From Spirochaetaceae bacterium (GTDB taxonomy: Bacteria; Spirochaetota; Spirochaetia; CADAEX01): 55,985 nt of DNA. The notes under the pieces were generated by a model. That model was not told where the DNA came from, searched no databases, and worked only from the letters and a program-made list of their open reading frames with translations. The stretch spans positions 1 to 55,985 of the forward strand of contig WQZP01000015.1 in NCBI GenBank assembly GCA_009780675.1. The letters run 5' to 3'. Each line of letters begins with the position of its first letter. Within the stretch, counting starts at the first letter, position 1. Shown here one piece after another: positions 46,043-54,815 of this stretch. The position numbers and the translations under genes were made by a program.

Positions 46043-47050
46043 ATGAGACGTTTCTCCATCTTTTTAACAACATTATTTTTTGTATTTGGTGCAACTTTAT
46101 ATGCTAATGAAGCTGTATTAATTGATTTTTCAAGATTGGCCGCGGATTTTCCGCCTGATAATCCAAGAGAAAATGCAAGAACAATGGTGGATTTTTCTGC
46201 AAGAGCTGGTACGTCCTTTAGTGACACAGACAGAGCAGCAATGAGAACATCACTTGCTATAGATAACTGGGAAGTAAGATTAGCTCCCTCTGCAAGAAGG
46301 ATCAATAATCAACGTTTGACAATGGCAAGAGAAGTGCCTGTATTGCCAACAGCCAGAAGATTTGCTGGTGACAGAATAATGGGTGTAAGGGTTAATTTCC
46401 CTAACGAGCCATTTAATTCATGGGCTTCAATAAGACCACCTTTTGAAATCCCGGCTTTCCAAAGAATGTCTTCTGTAGATGAAAGTGGTAATGTCATTGA
46501 AGATATGAGCGACAGACATGGTAATAAATTTACCGATGGTTTTGGAGTTGTAAAGAATGTTGGAGTTCTAAGAACAGTATCAATGAATATGTACGGTTCT
46601 AACTTTCCTCATGGAATTGAAGTAGTTCTTAAAGATCAGAATAATAGAGAACATGTAATTTTTATGGATTATATGAATTTCGAAGGCTGGAGAACTATTA
46701 CATGGAGAAATCCTAATTATATCGCGGAAGTAAGAAATAGAACTTTGCACGCTATACCACTTTATCCAAATGCAACACCATATGTAAAACTTGCGGGCAT
46801 CAATATCAGAAAGGATGCAATGCAGGAAGGTGGAGATATAATTACCTATATTAGAGATATTACAATAACTTTTGACAGAGCTATTAATGAGTTTGAAAGA
46901 GATATTGATGAAGAAGCAATATGGGGAATCATGACCGAAAGGGAAGATGCAAGAAGAACTGCGGAATTCGAAAGACTCGGACATATACAAGTGTTAAGAT
47001 ATCTTGAAACACAGAGAATGTTTAGAGAAACTGAAGCAGCAGGCAATTAA
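46043..47050 (+). CDS. flaA: flagellar filament outer-layer (sheath) protein FlaA
   Basis: The 335-residue protein has a signal peptide ending LYAN and a FlaA-type body, with DNWEVRLAPSARR, GVRVNFPNEPFNSWA, DGFGVVKNVGVLRTVSMNMYGSNFPHGIEV and LAGINIRKDA. FlaA forms the sheath around the FlaB core of the periplasmic flagella in spirochaetes and is exported by Sec. Its own promoter, strong ribosome site and terminator make it a single transcription unit directly ahead of the che operon. FlaA-like paralogues exist in treponemes, so which one it is cannot be fixed. Confidence 0.9.
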   Translation: MRRFSIFLTTLFFVFGATLYANEAVLIDFSRLAADFPPDNPRENARTMVDFSARAGTSFSDTDRAAMRTSLAIDNWEVRLAPSARRINNQRLTMAREVPVLPTARRFAGDRIMGVRVNFPNEPFNSWASIRPPFEIPAFQRMSSVDESGNVIEDMSDRHGNKFTDGFGVVKNVGVLRTVSMNMYGSNFPHGIEVVLKDQNNREHVIFMDYMNFEGWRTITWRNPNYIAEVRNRTLHAIPLYPNATPYVKLAGINIRKDAMQEGGDIITYIRDITITFDRAINEFERDIDEEAIWGIMTEREDARRTAEFERLGHIQVLRYLETQRMFRETEAAGN

Positions 47051-47090
47051 CTAATAGATTTGGTGAAGATAACTTAATACAAATTAAAAA

Positions 47091-47123
47091 GCTCTCCATT
47101 TGGTAAAATTGGAGGGCTTTTTT
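47091..47123 (+). terminator. terminator after flaA
   Basis: GCTCTCCA (47091-47098) pairs with TGGAGGGC (47110-47117), including one G-T pair, and is followed by six T. It separates flaA from the che operon. The next 120 bases are AT-rich with a TATACT box near 47211 but no clear -35. Confidence 0.85.
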
Positions 47124-47245
47124 AAAATTTAGGGTTGTTAAAAAGTAAAATAGTGATTTATATTATAGATAAATAATAGTAGAATAGTAAGTGTAAATAA
47201 ACTGGCAGATTATACTGCTAAATCTTATTTTAAAATTGAGAAAAT

Positions 47246-49630
47246 ATGAGTGATTATTTAGATCCGGCAAATGAAGAACTGTTGAAAGATTATTTTATGG
47301 AAGCGCAAGCTCAAATAGAGATTCTGGAAAGAAACATTCTTGTCCTTGAAGATGATCCTAAAAACAGAGAAGCAATTGATGAGATATTTAGGGCAGCTCA
47401 CACTCTTAAAGGGAATTCCGGAGCTGTTGAGATGTTTGAAATAGCAGAATTTACACATCAGATGGAAGATCTTCTTGACGAAATTCGGGGTGGAAAAGTT
47501 TCTGTAAACGGCGAAATTATTGACACAATGTTGGAAGCAATCGATATTGTCAAGGAAATGATAGAGTCCAGAATGGCTGGAGAGATTTACAGTGCAGATT
47601 ATAAAAAGGTAAAGGATCGGCTTAAATCTTTTATGGCAGGTCAGAGTGGAGCTGGTCAGAGTGCTCAGGCCGGAGCTGGCAAAGGTGGTCTGCTTAAAAA
47701 AGGAGAAGCTATTATTAAACAAGCTTCGGAAGCAGCAGCTGTAGTCAGTGAAAATAAAAAACTTAGTAAAAATGAAATAATTGAACTATATAGTTCTGTA
47801 GAAAAAGGTGAGCGCTTATATAATGTTGAGGTTGCCTTTAATAAAGATAACCCCATGAATTCCATAGGCGGAGTACAGGTTTTTGCAAAGCTTAAGGAAA
47901 TCTCCAGCGTACTAATGACAAAACCTGATTTTGATATGCTTTACGAAGATAACTATTATCCTATTGTTGACTATTTTGTTGCAACAACAATTTCCCAAGA
48001 TGAACTTCCAAATATGGTAAAACTTGCAGATGTAACAGATAATATAATTGTTACAGAGATTAAATCTCCTGAAGGCAGCGATATGCCTGTGGAAAAGCAA
48101 GTTTCTGAAAAACCTGCTGCTGTTGTTGCAGAAGCTCCAGGCAACGCAATGGATGATGAAAAAGTTGCTGATGACAAGGTCGACCTTTCTGAAGAACAAG
48201 ATGATGATAAGGATGATAAATTAAGACAACAGAAAACTAAAAAAGCTGTTACATCAGAGTCTACTATCCTTAAAGTTGATTCAAAAAGAATTGATAATCT
48301 TCTAAATCTTGTAAGTGAAACTGTAATAAATAAAGCAACATTTAACCAGATTAGCACACAATTCCTGGGCGTTCTTAATGATATGCATAGTAAATATATA
48401 AAGATTAATGACGTAGTTTCCAGTATTTATGATAGTATGGAAAGCTTTAAAGAAGATGGCAATGAAAAAAATGTAAAAAAAGACCTATATGTTGAATATG
48501 AAAAAATTAAAACAGATACCTACAATATAGAAGCTTCATTAAAGAATACAATTACAAAACTTGTTAATGCAGCGCAAAATTTTGGACGAATAGCAAATGA
48601 GCTCCATGAGGGTGTCTTGCAAATTAGAATGGTTCCCATAGCGCAAATTTTTTCAAGATTTCCAAGGCTGGTAAGAGATGTTTCTAAAAAACTTAACAAA
48701 AAAATACAACTTGTAATAGAAGGTGAAGAGACAGAGCTTGATAAATCAGTAATTGAGCAGCTTCTTGATCCTTTAATACATCTTGTAAGAAATTCTATGG
48801 ATCATGGAGTTGAAACGCCTGAAATAAGAAAACAGAGCAATAAAAAAGAAGAAGGAACAATTATTCTTAGGGCAAGAAATGAAGGAAACATGATCCACAT
48901 TGAAATTGTTGATGATGGAAAAGGTATTGATGTAGATATTGTACGTGAAAAAGCAATAAGTAGAGGAATTATCCATCCCGGAAAGAATTTAACCGATGTA
49001 GAAGCTTATAATTTGATTTTTGAACCAGGATTTTCAACTGCAAAGGAAATTACAGATATTTCTGGTCGCGGTGTGGGTCTTGATGTTGTAAGAAAATCAA
49101 TAGATAAATTAAATGGCTCTGTAAATGTATGGTCGAAAAAAGGGGTAGGAACAACAACATCAATAAGGCTTCCATTAACGCTTGCGATAATTCAGGGCTT
49201 TCTTGTAAGGATTGGAAAAGAGATATATGCAATTCCAATTACATCTGTTATTGAGAGCCAGAGAATACTCTCTTCTGAAATAAAATTTCTTGATAATTAT
49301 GAGGTATTTGATTTAAGAGAGGATGTTGTCTCTTTAATGAGGCTTAACAGATTATTTGGAATACCTACAGATGAGGACAAAACTACCAATTATGTTGTTG
49401 TAGTAGGAAATGCCGATAAAAAAATAGGTTTAATGGTTGATCAACTTATAGGTGAGGAAGATGTTGTTATTAAACCACTAAAAGATAAATATACAGGTGT
49501 GCAGGGTATTGCAGGCGCTACAATACTTGGGGATGGCCAAGTATCGCTTATTCTTGATATCAACCAGATAATGGAATTGTGTCTCAAGAAAGAACATTCT
49601 GCAAAAAAAAGTAAAATTTCAAACTATTGA
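47246..49630 (+). CDS. cheA: chemotaxis histidine kinase CheA
   Basis: The 794-residue protein has an HPT domain (H52 in RAAHTLKGNSGAVEMF), a central linker rich in Q, S, G and acidic residues with a P2-like segment, a dimerisation domain (about 345-470), an HATPase P4 domain with HLVRNSMDHGVE and DDGKGID and SGRGVGLDVVR, and a C-terminal CheW-like P5 domain from about 645. It takes signals from chemoreceptors and phosphorylates CheY. It is the first gene of the operon and starts about 120 bases after the flaA terminator. Confidence 0.97.
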   Translation: MSDYLDPANEELLKDYFMEAQAQIEILERNILVLEDDPKNREAIDEIFRAAHTLKGNSGAVEMFEIAEFTHQMEDLLDEIRGGKVSVNGEIIDTMLEAIDIVKEMIESRMAGEIYSADYKKVKDRLKSFMAGQSGAGQSAQAGAGKGGLLKKGEAIIKQASEAAAVVSENKKLSKNEIIELYSSVEKGERLYNVEVAFNKDNPMNSIGGVQVFAKLKEISSVLMTKPDFDMLYEDNYYPIVDYFVATTISQDELPNMVKLADVTDNIIVTEIKSPEGSDMPVEKQVSEKPAAVVAEAPGNAMDDEKVADDKVDLSEEQDDDKDDKLRQQKTKKAVTSESTILKVDSKRIDNLLNLVSETVINKATFNQISTQFLGVLNDMHSKYIKINDVVSSIYDSMESFKEDGNEKNVKKDLYVEYEKIKTDTYNIEASLKNTITKLVNAAQNFGRIANELHEGVLQIRMVPIAQIFSRFPRLVRDVSKKLNKKIQLVIEGEETELDKSVIEQLLDPLIHLVRNSMDHGVETPEIRKQSNKKEEGTIILRARNEGNMIHIEIVDDGKGIDVDIVREKAISRGIIHPGKNLTDVEAYNLIFEPGFSTAKEITDISGRGVGLDVVRKSIDKLNGSVNVWSKKGVGTTTSIRLPLTLAIIQGFLVRIGKEIYAIPITSVIESQRILSSEIKFLDNYEVFDLREDVVSLMRLNRLFGIPTDEDKTTNYVVVVGNADKKIGLMVDQLIGEEDVVIKPLKDKYTGVQGIAGATILGDGQVSLILDINQIMELCLKKEHSAKKSKISNY

Positions 49631-49648
49631 TTTAGTATGAGGAATTAA

Positions 49649-50974
49649 ATGAGTACTGATTTATTGGAAATAAACGGACAGGCTGTTAAAACAGAAAATA
49701 TTAATCAGATAGATTTCAAAATGGTTTCTTTTTCGCTTGGCGGTAAAGGTTATGGCATCAATATAATGAAGGTAAAAGAAATATTGAAAGTAAATAAATT
49801 TACCTATGTTCCAAATAGTGAGCCATATGTCAGAGGTGTATATAACCTTAGAGGGGATATAATCTCAATAATTGATTTAAGAGTTATGTTCCATGTGAAA
49901 AAAGAGCAAAAGAAAGATGATTTTGAAGATGTAATTGTTCTTTCAATGCATGAAAAAAAGATTGGCGTTATTGTAGATTCTATAAGCAAAGTTATAGGAA
50001 TCGAATCTTCCACAATCCAACCTCCTCATCCCATTTTTAGTAATATTAGCATTAAGTATATAAGTGGCATTGTTGAAAAAGATGCAAAAATTTATGTAAT
50101 TCTTGATGTTGAAAAAGTACTGGGTGCAGAATCTTCTGAGGAAGATGTCGCAGATTCTGCAGATGCTGCTGCGCAGCCCGAAGATGAAAGAAAAGAACTT
50201 TTTAAAGCGCCTGAAAAAGAAACAGATATAAATAAAGATTTTATAAAAGAAACCTTAAAAACACTTATTGGCTTTAATATTACAGAAATGAATAATGACT
50301 GGTTTTTGAGCCGTTATACTGAGTGGGTAAGAGAAAGAGGTAGAAAGAACGAGAATGTCCAGTTGGCAAGCGCTGAAGATGGTTATCTTTTTGTAGAACC
50401 TTTTAAATCAAAATTTACCGGCATTTTCTTTAGTGATGCATATGTAGATATGTTAAAGAAAGTATTGCCTTCCGGAATCAGGGGTAATTATTTTGTATGG
50501 AATATTGGATGTGCCAATGGGTATGAAACTTATTCAGTAGCTGCTATTCTTAAGAGCCAGAATCCAGATGCAGCAATAAAAATTTGGGCAAATGATAAAG
50601 ATCTTTTGAGTATTTCAACAGCGCCAAGTTTACCCGTTGATGTGACAGCAGCGCCTAAATTCCTTAAACCATATATAACAAAAGGGACCAAAGGAGATGC
50701 AATAGCGCAGGTACTTAAAAGTATTGTTTATTTTGAATATCATGATATTAAAAATCATAATCCGTATCCAGAAGTAGATATGATTTTTTGCAGGGACGTA
50801 CTTCCTGTCTTTGATTATAATGAACAATTTAATATTATAAGTGAATTTTATGATAAATTGAAACAGAACGGTATTCTAATTGTTGGAGATAATGAAAAAA
50901 TAAAATTTGATGGGTTTGAAGAAAATGAAGAAGAAGGTATAATTTTTTATCGAAAAAAAGGTGGGTCTAAATAG
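49649..50974 (+). CDS. cheW: CheW coupling protein fused to a CheR-like domain
   Basis: Residues about 15-165 form a CheW domain (GINIMKVKEILK, VRGVYNLRGDIISIIDLR, KIGVIVDSISKVIGI). After a charged linker, residues about 195-435 look like CheR, with VWNIGCANGYETYSVAA, IWANDKD and MIFCRDVLPVFDYNEQF. Compared with true CheR, the SAM-binding motif (usually G-C-S-T-G-E-E-P-Y-S) is altered, so methyltransferase activity is doubtful. This CheW-CheR-like fusion is known from treponemes, where it is reported in chemoreceptor arrays. It starts 18 bases after cheA. Confidence 0.93.
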   Translation: MSTDLLEINGQAVKTENINQIDFKMVSFSLGGKGYGINIMKVKEILKVNKFTYVPNSEPYVRGVYNLRGDIISIIDLRVMFHVKKEQKKDDFEDVIVLSMHEKKIGVIVDSISKVIGIESSTIQPPHPIFSNISIKYISGIVEKDAKIYVILDVEKVLGAESSEEDVADSADAAAQPEDERKELFKAPEKETDINKDFIKETLKTLIGFNITEMNNDWFLSRYTEWVRERGRKNENVQLASAEDGYLFVEPFKSKFTGIFFSDAYVDMLKKVLPSGIRGNYFVWNIGCANGYETYSVAAILKSQNPDAAIKIWANDKDLLSISTAPSLPVDVTAAPKFLKPYITKGTKGDAIAQVLKSIVYFEYHDIKNHNPYPEVDMIFCRDVLPVFDYNEQFNIISEFYDKLKQNGILIVGDNEKIKFDGFEENEEEGIIFYRKKGGSK

Positions 50975-50986
50975 GAGGAGTTTTTT

Positions 50987-51451
50987 ATGAGAGTTGAGTA
51001 TATTAATCCTTTTGTAGAGGCAGCATTTGATGTGCTAAAGGAAGTCCTCAATACAGATATAAAACGGGGAGAACTTTATTTAAAGTCTACATCAAAGCCT
51101 GTTTTAGGTGTTGCTACTATAATAGGGTTGGCTGGAGATGTAGAAGGAAGAATTCTGCTTGATATGGCGCCTGATACTGCTTTAAAAATTGCATCTGCAA
51201 TGAATATGGAGGAATTAAAAGAGCTTGATGAGCTTGGAAAAGCCACTATAACAGAGCTTGCAAATATGATAACAGGTCAGGCAGTAACAAAGTTGCATGA
51301 TTTGGGATTTAGATTTGATCTTACCCCACCATCAATAGTTACTGGAAAGGATATGGTAATATCTGATAGTGGTGTGGAAGCCCTAATAGTTCCTATTCAC
51401 CTTCCACAAGGTAAAGTGGAAATCAATGTTGCAATAAAAGAAAAGGCATAG
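50987..51451 (+). CDS. cheX: CheY-P phosphatase CheX
   Basis: The 154-residue protein has the CheX/CheC phosphatase pattern, with E90 and N93 in TELANMITGQA. CheX dephosphorylates CheY-P and is the usual signal terminator in spirochaetes, which lack CheZ. A strong GGAGGAG site precedes the ATG, 12 bases after the cheW stop. Confidence 0.95.
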   Translation: MRVEYINPFVEAAFDVLKEVLNTDIKRGELYLKSTSKPVLGVATIIGLAGDVEGRILLDMAPDTALKIASAMNMEELKELDELGKATITELANMITGQAVTKLHDLGFRFDLTPPSIVTGKDMVISDSGVEALIVPIHLPQGKVEINVAIKEKA

Positions 51452-51463
51452 GGAGGTTTTTAT

Positions 51464-51904
51464 ATGAGAACGAAATCTGATTTCCCCAATATTAATGCAA
51501 AAAAACCAGATGGAATGAGACCAGAAGGTACGCCATTTAGGGTATTGATTGTTGATGATTCAATGTTTGTAGCAAAGCAGATCAGTCAGATATTAAATTC
51601 TGAAGGTTTTGAAATTATTGGGACAGCTAAAGATGGTCTTGAAGGTGTTGAAAAGTATAAAGAACTGCATCCAAATGTAGATCTTGTTACAATGGATATC
51701 ACAATGCCAAATATGGATGGTGTTACAGCGTTAAAGAATATAGTTGAATTTGATCCAAAAGCAGTAGTAATTATGATTAGCGCATTGGGCAAACAAGAGC
51801 TTGTTAAGCAGTCTTTACTTGCAGGAGCAAAAAACTATATTGTAAAGCCGCTTGATCGTGTAAAGGTTCTTGAAAGAATTACATCTGTATTGAAAAACCT
51901 TTAA
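51464..51904 (+). CDS. cheY: chemotaxis response regulator CheY
   Basis: The 146-residue protein has one receiver domain with the acidic pair in VLIVDDS, phospho-acceptor D78 in TMDITMPNMDG, and the lysine in VKPLD. A roughly 25-residue N-terminal extension precedes the domain, as in other treponemal CheY proteins. CheY-P binds the flagellar switch. GGGAGG precedes the ATG, 12 bases after cheX. The operon ends with the tRNA 17 bases downstream. Confidence 0.96.
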   Translation: MRTKSDFPNINAKKPDGMRPEGTPFRVLIVDDSMFVAKQISQILNSEGFEIIGTAKDGLEGVEKYKELHPNVDLVTMDITMPNMDGVTALKNIVEFDPKAVVIMISALGKQELVKQSLLAGAKNYIVKPLDRVKVLERITSVLKNL

Positions 51905-51921
51905 TATAATCTCATTTAATT

Positions 51922-51995
51922 GGGTGGCTAGCTCAGCTGGTTAGAGTACTTGCCCGACACGCAAGGGGTCGGCAGTTCGAATCTGCCGCTACCCA
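51922..51995 (+). tRNA. tRNA-Val (anticodon GAC)
   Basis: The 74-base cloverleaf has acceptor GGGTGGC/GCTACCC, D stem GCTC/GAGT, anticodon stem CTTGC/GCAAG with loop CCGACAC (anticodon GAC at 51956-51958), and T stem GGCAG/CTGCC. CCA is not encoded. Position 33 is C (51955) instead of the near-universal U. A TATAAT at 51905-51910 could place its own start just upstream, but no -35 matches; it may instead be processed from the che mRNA. The 3' end is the likely insertion target of the neighbouring integrase. Confidence 0.92.
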
Positions 51996-52000
51996 ATATT

Positions 52001-52031
52001 AAGTCCTTATACTATAAGGACTTATTTTTTT
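52001..52031 (+). terminator. terminator after tRNA-Val
   Basis: A perfect 10-bp stem AAGTCCTTAT/ATAAGGACTT (52001-52010, 52014-52023) with a three-base loop is followed by A and seven T. It starts six bases after the tRNA. It may belong to the host operon or to the element, depending on the length of the attachment core. Confidence 0.9.
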
Positions 52032-52065
52032 ATATAGGCTTTAGCAGGCCATGAAAATCACTTAC

Positions 52066-52084
52066 TGTTAACAAATTGTTAACA
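52066..52084. promoter_or_regulatory. palindrome upstream of the integrase gene
   Basis: TGTTAACAA, one central A and TTGTTAACA form a perfect 19-base inverted repeat 40 bases before the integrase ATG. It could be an operator or an integrase arm site. Function is inferred from symmetry and position only. Confidence 0.45.
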
Positions 52085-52123
52085 CCTGCTTTATTTTTTT
52101 ATTAAATCTGCTATATTTACTGC

Positions 52124-53248
52124 ATGAATTTGTTTAAAAGAAAAGTAGGTGAAAAAACCATATGGTATATATCGTATCGGGATAAAAACGGAAACCGCCA
52201 GCAAAAATCTACCAAGACAAGTAAAAAAGCAGAAGCTCTTTTAGAACTAAAAAAGCTTGAAATAGAGGAAGTTGCAAAAAGCAAAGTGTTGTTAAAAGAC
52301 TTTACTTTTAATTTTTTTGAGTATGAAACATCTTTCTGGATAAAAAAACAACTTGCAAAAAACAAAAACATCTCAAAAGATACAGCGCTTTTTAAAGAAC
52401 GAATTTTAAAAAAACATATATTGCCAGCTTTTGGTGATCTGGAAATTAGAAGTATTAAAACTTTTGAAATAGACAAATGGCTTTTAAATAAAGATTGTGC
52501 AAACCAAACGAAAAACCATATTTTGTATACGTTTTCTCAGGTATTAAAAGAAGCAGAATATCAAGAAATAATTGAAACAAACCCATGCAAGAAAATTGAT
52601 AAATATGTTGATGACCACAAAACTAAACCACCATTAAATAAAGATACTCTTGAAAAATTATTTCCAATCGAGCGCAATAATTTTAAAAGTGTGTGGCCAG
52701 ATTTTAATTGGGGCGTAATGTTTGCGCTTATGACATCTTCGGGGATGCGTTCTGGAGAGGCAAGAGCTTTGCAGTGGAAACACGTTTTATGGGATATGGG
52801 AGCAGTACTTATAGAACAGGGATTTTCAAATAGCGAAACTTTAAAAAGCACAAAAGCAGGATATGGAAGAGGAACATATATTCCAGATAGAACCATTACT
52901 CTTTTGTCCGACTTGCGAGAAATGACTGCATATAAAGAAAGTGAACATTATATTTTTTGCAGTGCTGGAGGAACTCCGTTTAATAGAAAGTGGGTATATG
53001 ACCAGTTTAAAAGAGGGGTTGTAAGAGCAGGTCTTGAAGTAGACGCTTCTCCACATTCCTTGAGGCACACATATAATGTTATGATGCGCAACTTACTTGC
53101 GCAGAAAAACCTACCAGAATCTATTCTAAGAAATCAAATAGGGCATAAATCAGAGCGAATGACACAAAACTATGATAATGCTGAAATAATTGAAAAGATG
53201 CACCGTAATGAGCTTGTAAAGCCTGTTTTAAATGACTTTTGGGGTTGA
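52124..53248 (+). CDS. tyrosine recombinase (integrase)
   Basis: The 374-residue protein has an N-terminal arm-binding region (RKVGEKTIWYISYRDKNGNRQ), a core-binding SAM-like domain at about 70-160, and a catalytic domain with R209 in SGMRSGEAR, H311 and R314 in HSLRHTYN, H341 in IGHKSE and nucleophile Y350 in TQNYDNA. All catalytic residues are present, so it should be active. It starts 128 bases after the tRNA and reads inward into the element. The ribosome site is weak. Confidence 0.95.
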   Translation: MNLFKRKVGEKTIWYISYRDKNGNRQQKSTKTSKKAEALLELKKLEIEEVAKSKVLLKDFTFNFFEYETSFWIKKQLAKNKNISKDTALFKERILKKHILPAFGDLEIRSIKTFEIDKWLLNKDCANQTKNHILYTFSQVLKEAEYQEIIETNPCKKIDKYVDDHKTKPPLNKDTLEKLFPIERNNFKSVWPDFNWGVMFALMTSSGMRSGEARALQWKHVLWDMGAVLIEQGFSNSETLKSTKAGYGRGTYIPDRTITLLSDLREMTAYKESEHYIFCSAGGTPFNRKWVYDQFKRGVVRAGLEVDASPHSLRHTYNVMMRNLLAQKNLPESILRNQIGHKSERMTQNYDNAEIIEKMHRNELVKPVLNDFWG

Positions 53249-53332
53249 GAAATATTTATATAAAAAAATAGCTTTTTTTGGGATTGCTTCGGTGAGGATT
53301 TCGGTATAAGATGAGAGGTATTGGGAGAGTGT

Positions 53333-53575
53333 ATGAATTTTGATAAAGAAGAAGAACAATTTCTCGATGAACTCAATTCTGGAAAATTCAAAATAGAACG
53401 CATTCCTAATGCAGCGGATGATTATCAAAACTATGAAGATCGAGATTTAGCTGCTTACAAAAGTTATTTGCAGTCAGATGCTTTTAAATCCCTTGAATTT
53501 CATATTCGGTGGAATCTACTTCTGTTTTTATATCTGAGCCATCATCCCAGCATAAAAACGTTTTTCCATTTTTAA
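53333..53575 (+). pseudogene. truncated antitoxin-like gene (BrnA/CopG-type N-terminus)
   Basis: Behind GGGAGAG, the ATG at 53333 opens MNFDKEEEQFLDELNSGKF, then IPNAADDYQNY, which recalls the N-terminus of CopG-like antitoxins found beside BrnT or RelE toxins. The ribbon-helix-helix part that normally follows is missing; after about residue 50 the sequence changes to an unrelated hydrophobic tail. No toxin gene is present. The family call is moderate, because only the N-terminal segment remains. Confidence 0.4.
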
Positions 53576-53590
53576 TTAAAATCCTTTTTA
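53484..53590 (-). pseudogene. short C-terminal coding remnant
   Basis: On the minus strand a frame closed by TAA at 53484-53486 reads KRILIKNGKT, FLCWDDGSDI and KTEVDSTEYE, which looks like a real protein end, but there is no ATG, GTG or TTG start after the upstream stop. It overlaps the tail of the antitoxin-like frame and abuts the YbjQ gene. It is most likely a leftover of a disrupted gene; the family is not recognised. Confidence 0.35.
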
Positions 53591-54235
53591 TATATTTTCT
53601 AAAAATCCAGCGTTAATCCAGCCACTGTAAAGACCGCTTGAGGTTTTTGCATAAATCCACATAGTTTTGTCTTCGCCTTCTTTGTGTTCAATTTCTATTA
53701 TAATTTCACCTGCGCCTAATTCAATGACCTTTTTTGCTGAATGTGAAGGCTTTTCAAACAAAAAGGTTGTTTCTCGTATTTTTAAACGGCGATTTTTTGT
53801 TTCTTGTTTTTTGTCAAATTTTATCGTCTTTATTCTTTCCCGCTCTAATTCCATTTCTTTAAATTGTTTTATTAATTCTTCCTTTTTATCCATATAATCA
53901 TCTTCGGTTGCAATTATTACTGGTGTGCCTATGGCATTTAACATAAACATTTGTATGCCTTTACCTGAAATTTCACCCAAATCAAATTTTACGCCTAATA
54001 CACAATTTGCCCCATTTTTTTCTGCTGAAATTTTTAATTGATTAATTGCATCGTTATACATTTCGGTCAATTTTTCTTGGTATGCATTAGAACGCCCGCC
54101 AACAAGATCTCTTACTCCTGCAAATAAATCAGTAAAAATACCACCACTAATTACAATATTGGAAGTTATTGGCGGCAAGTATTTTAATACCTTAAAACCT
54201 TCAATTGTATTTGTAGTAGTAATGATAATGTCCAT
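53588..54235 (-). CDS. YbjQ (UPF0145) family protein with SH3-like C-terminus
   Basis: Residues about 1-105 match the YbjQ/UPF0145 family: TTTNTIEGFKVLKYLPP, GGIFTDLFAGVRDLVGGRS, and GANCVLGVKFD. The family forms small pentameric or decameric proteins of unknown role. A charged helical linker (about 113-150) leads to a beta-rich end (TTFLFEKPS, WIYAKTSSGLYSGWI) resembling a bacterial SH3 domain. It lies inside the element in the same direction as the repressor, so it may be lysogenic cargo. Function is unknown. Confidence 0.75.
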   Translation of the reverse strand: MDIIITTTNTIEGFKVLKYLPPITSNIVISGGIFTDLFAGVRDLVGGRSNAYQEKLTEMYNDAINQLKISAEKNGANCVLGVKFDLGEISGKGIQMFMLNAIGTPVIIATEDDYMDKKEELIKQFKEMELERERIKTIKFDKKQETKNRRLKIRETTFLFEKPSHSAKKVIELGAGEIIIEIEHKEGEDKTMWIYAKTSSGLYSGWINAGFLENI

Positions 54236-54326
54236 AAATATTTACCTCTCAATTTTTATTTATTTTTTAAATTATTTGTCTATACTATAATCCCGATATA
54301 TGAAGAAGGGGGTAACGGTAACAATT

Positions 54327-54725
54327 TTACCCTGTAGTCTCTCTTTTCCCCTCTTTTTCAGCAACTGCTCCATTGACCATAGCTCTAACCATTTTTAATT
54401 CTTCATCAGATAACTTGTTTAAGCCATTGACAATATCTGCTATTTTTTCTGGTGGATGATAAATATTTCCTTCATTAATAGCCAGACTTCTAATATACTC
54501 TGCTCCTTTGTCTCCGTCAACTAAATATTCTACTGATGTATTTAATGCTTTTGCACAGCAATATGCAGTATCAACACTAGGGCTGCTTTTTCTTGTTATT
54601 CCTTGTGAAATAGAATTATCAGATAGTTTGCAACTGGCTATTATTTTTTTTCTTTCAATGCCAAGTTTTGTAATTAAGTTATCTAAATTTGTCCAAAATA
54701 CTGATTTTTCTGGCTTCTTTTTCAT
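54327..54725 (-). CDS. XRE-family (CI-like) repressor
   Basis: I start at the ATG at 54725, preceded by AGGAAT; the frame extends upstream, but those codons overlap the operator region. The 132-residue protein has an N-terminal helix-turn-helix (about 8-62) with ITKLGIERKKIIASCKLS, DNSISQGI and SVDTAYCCAKALNTSVEYLVDG, and a C-terminal helical part for self-association. It reads away from the operators and early genes, as a phage repressor does. It should bind the GTACCAATTGGTAC sites. Confidence 0.85.
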   Translation of the reverse strand: MKKKPEKSVFWTNLDNLITKLGIERKKIIASCKLSDNSISQGITRKSSPSVDTAYCCAKALNTSVEYLVDGDKGAEYIRSLAINEGNIYHPPEKIADIVNGLNKLSDEELKMVRAMVNGAVAEKEGKRETTG

Positions 54726-54785
54726 ATTCCTATATATATCGGTAATTTTATCATAAAAAAATGTAACAAAAGGTATTTTTTTTAC

Positions 54786-54815
54786 TTGACAAAGTACCAA
54801 TTGTGACGATATATT
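54786..54815 (+). promoter_or_regulatory. rightward early promoter of the element
   Basis: TTGACA (54786-54791) and TATATT (54810-54815) are 18 bases apart, pointing into the early genes. A half-conserved operator (54794-54807) sits in the spacer, so repressor binding would block polymerase. The expected start is near 54822. Confidence 0.65.
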
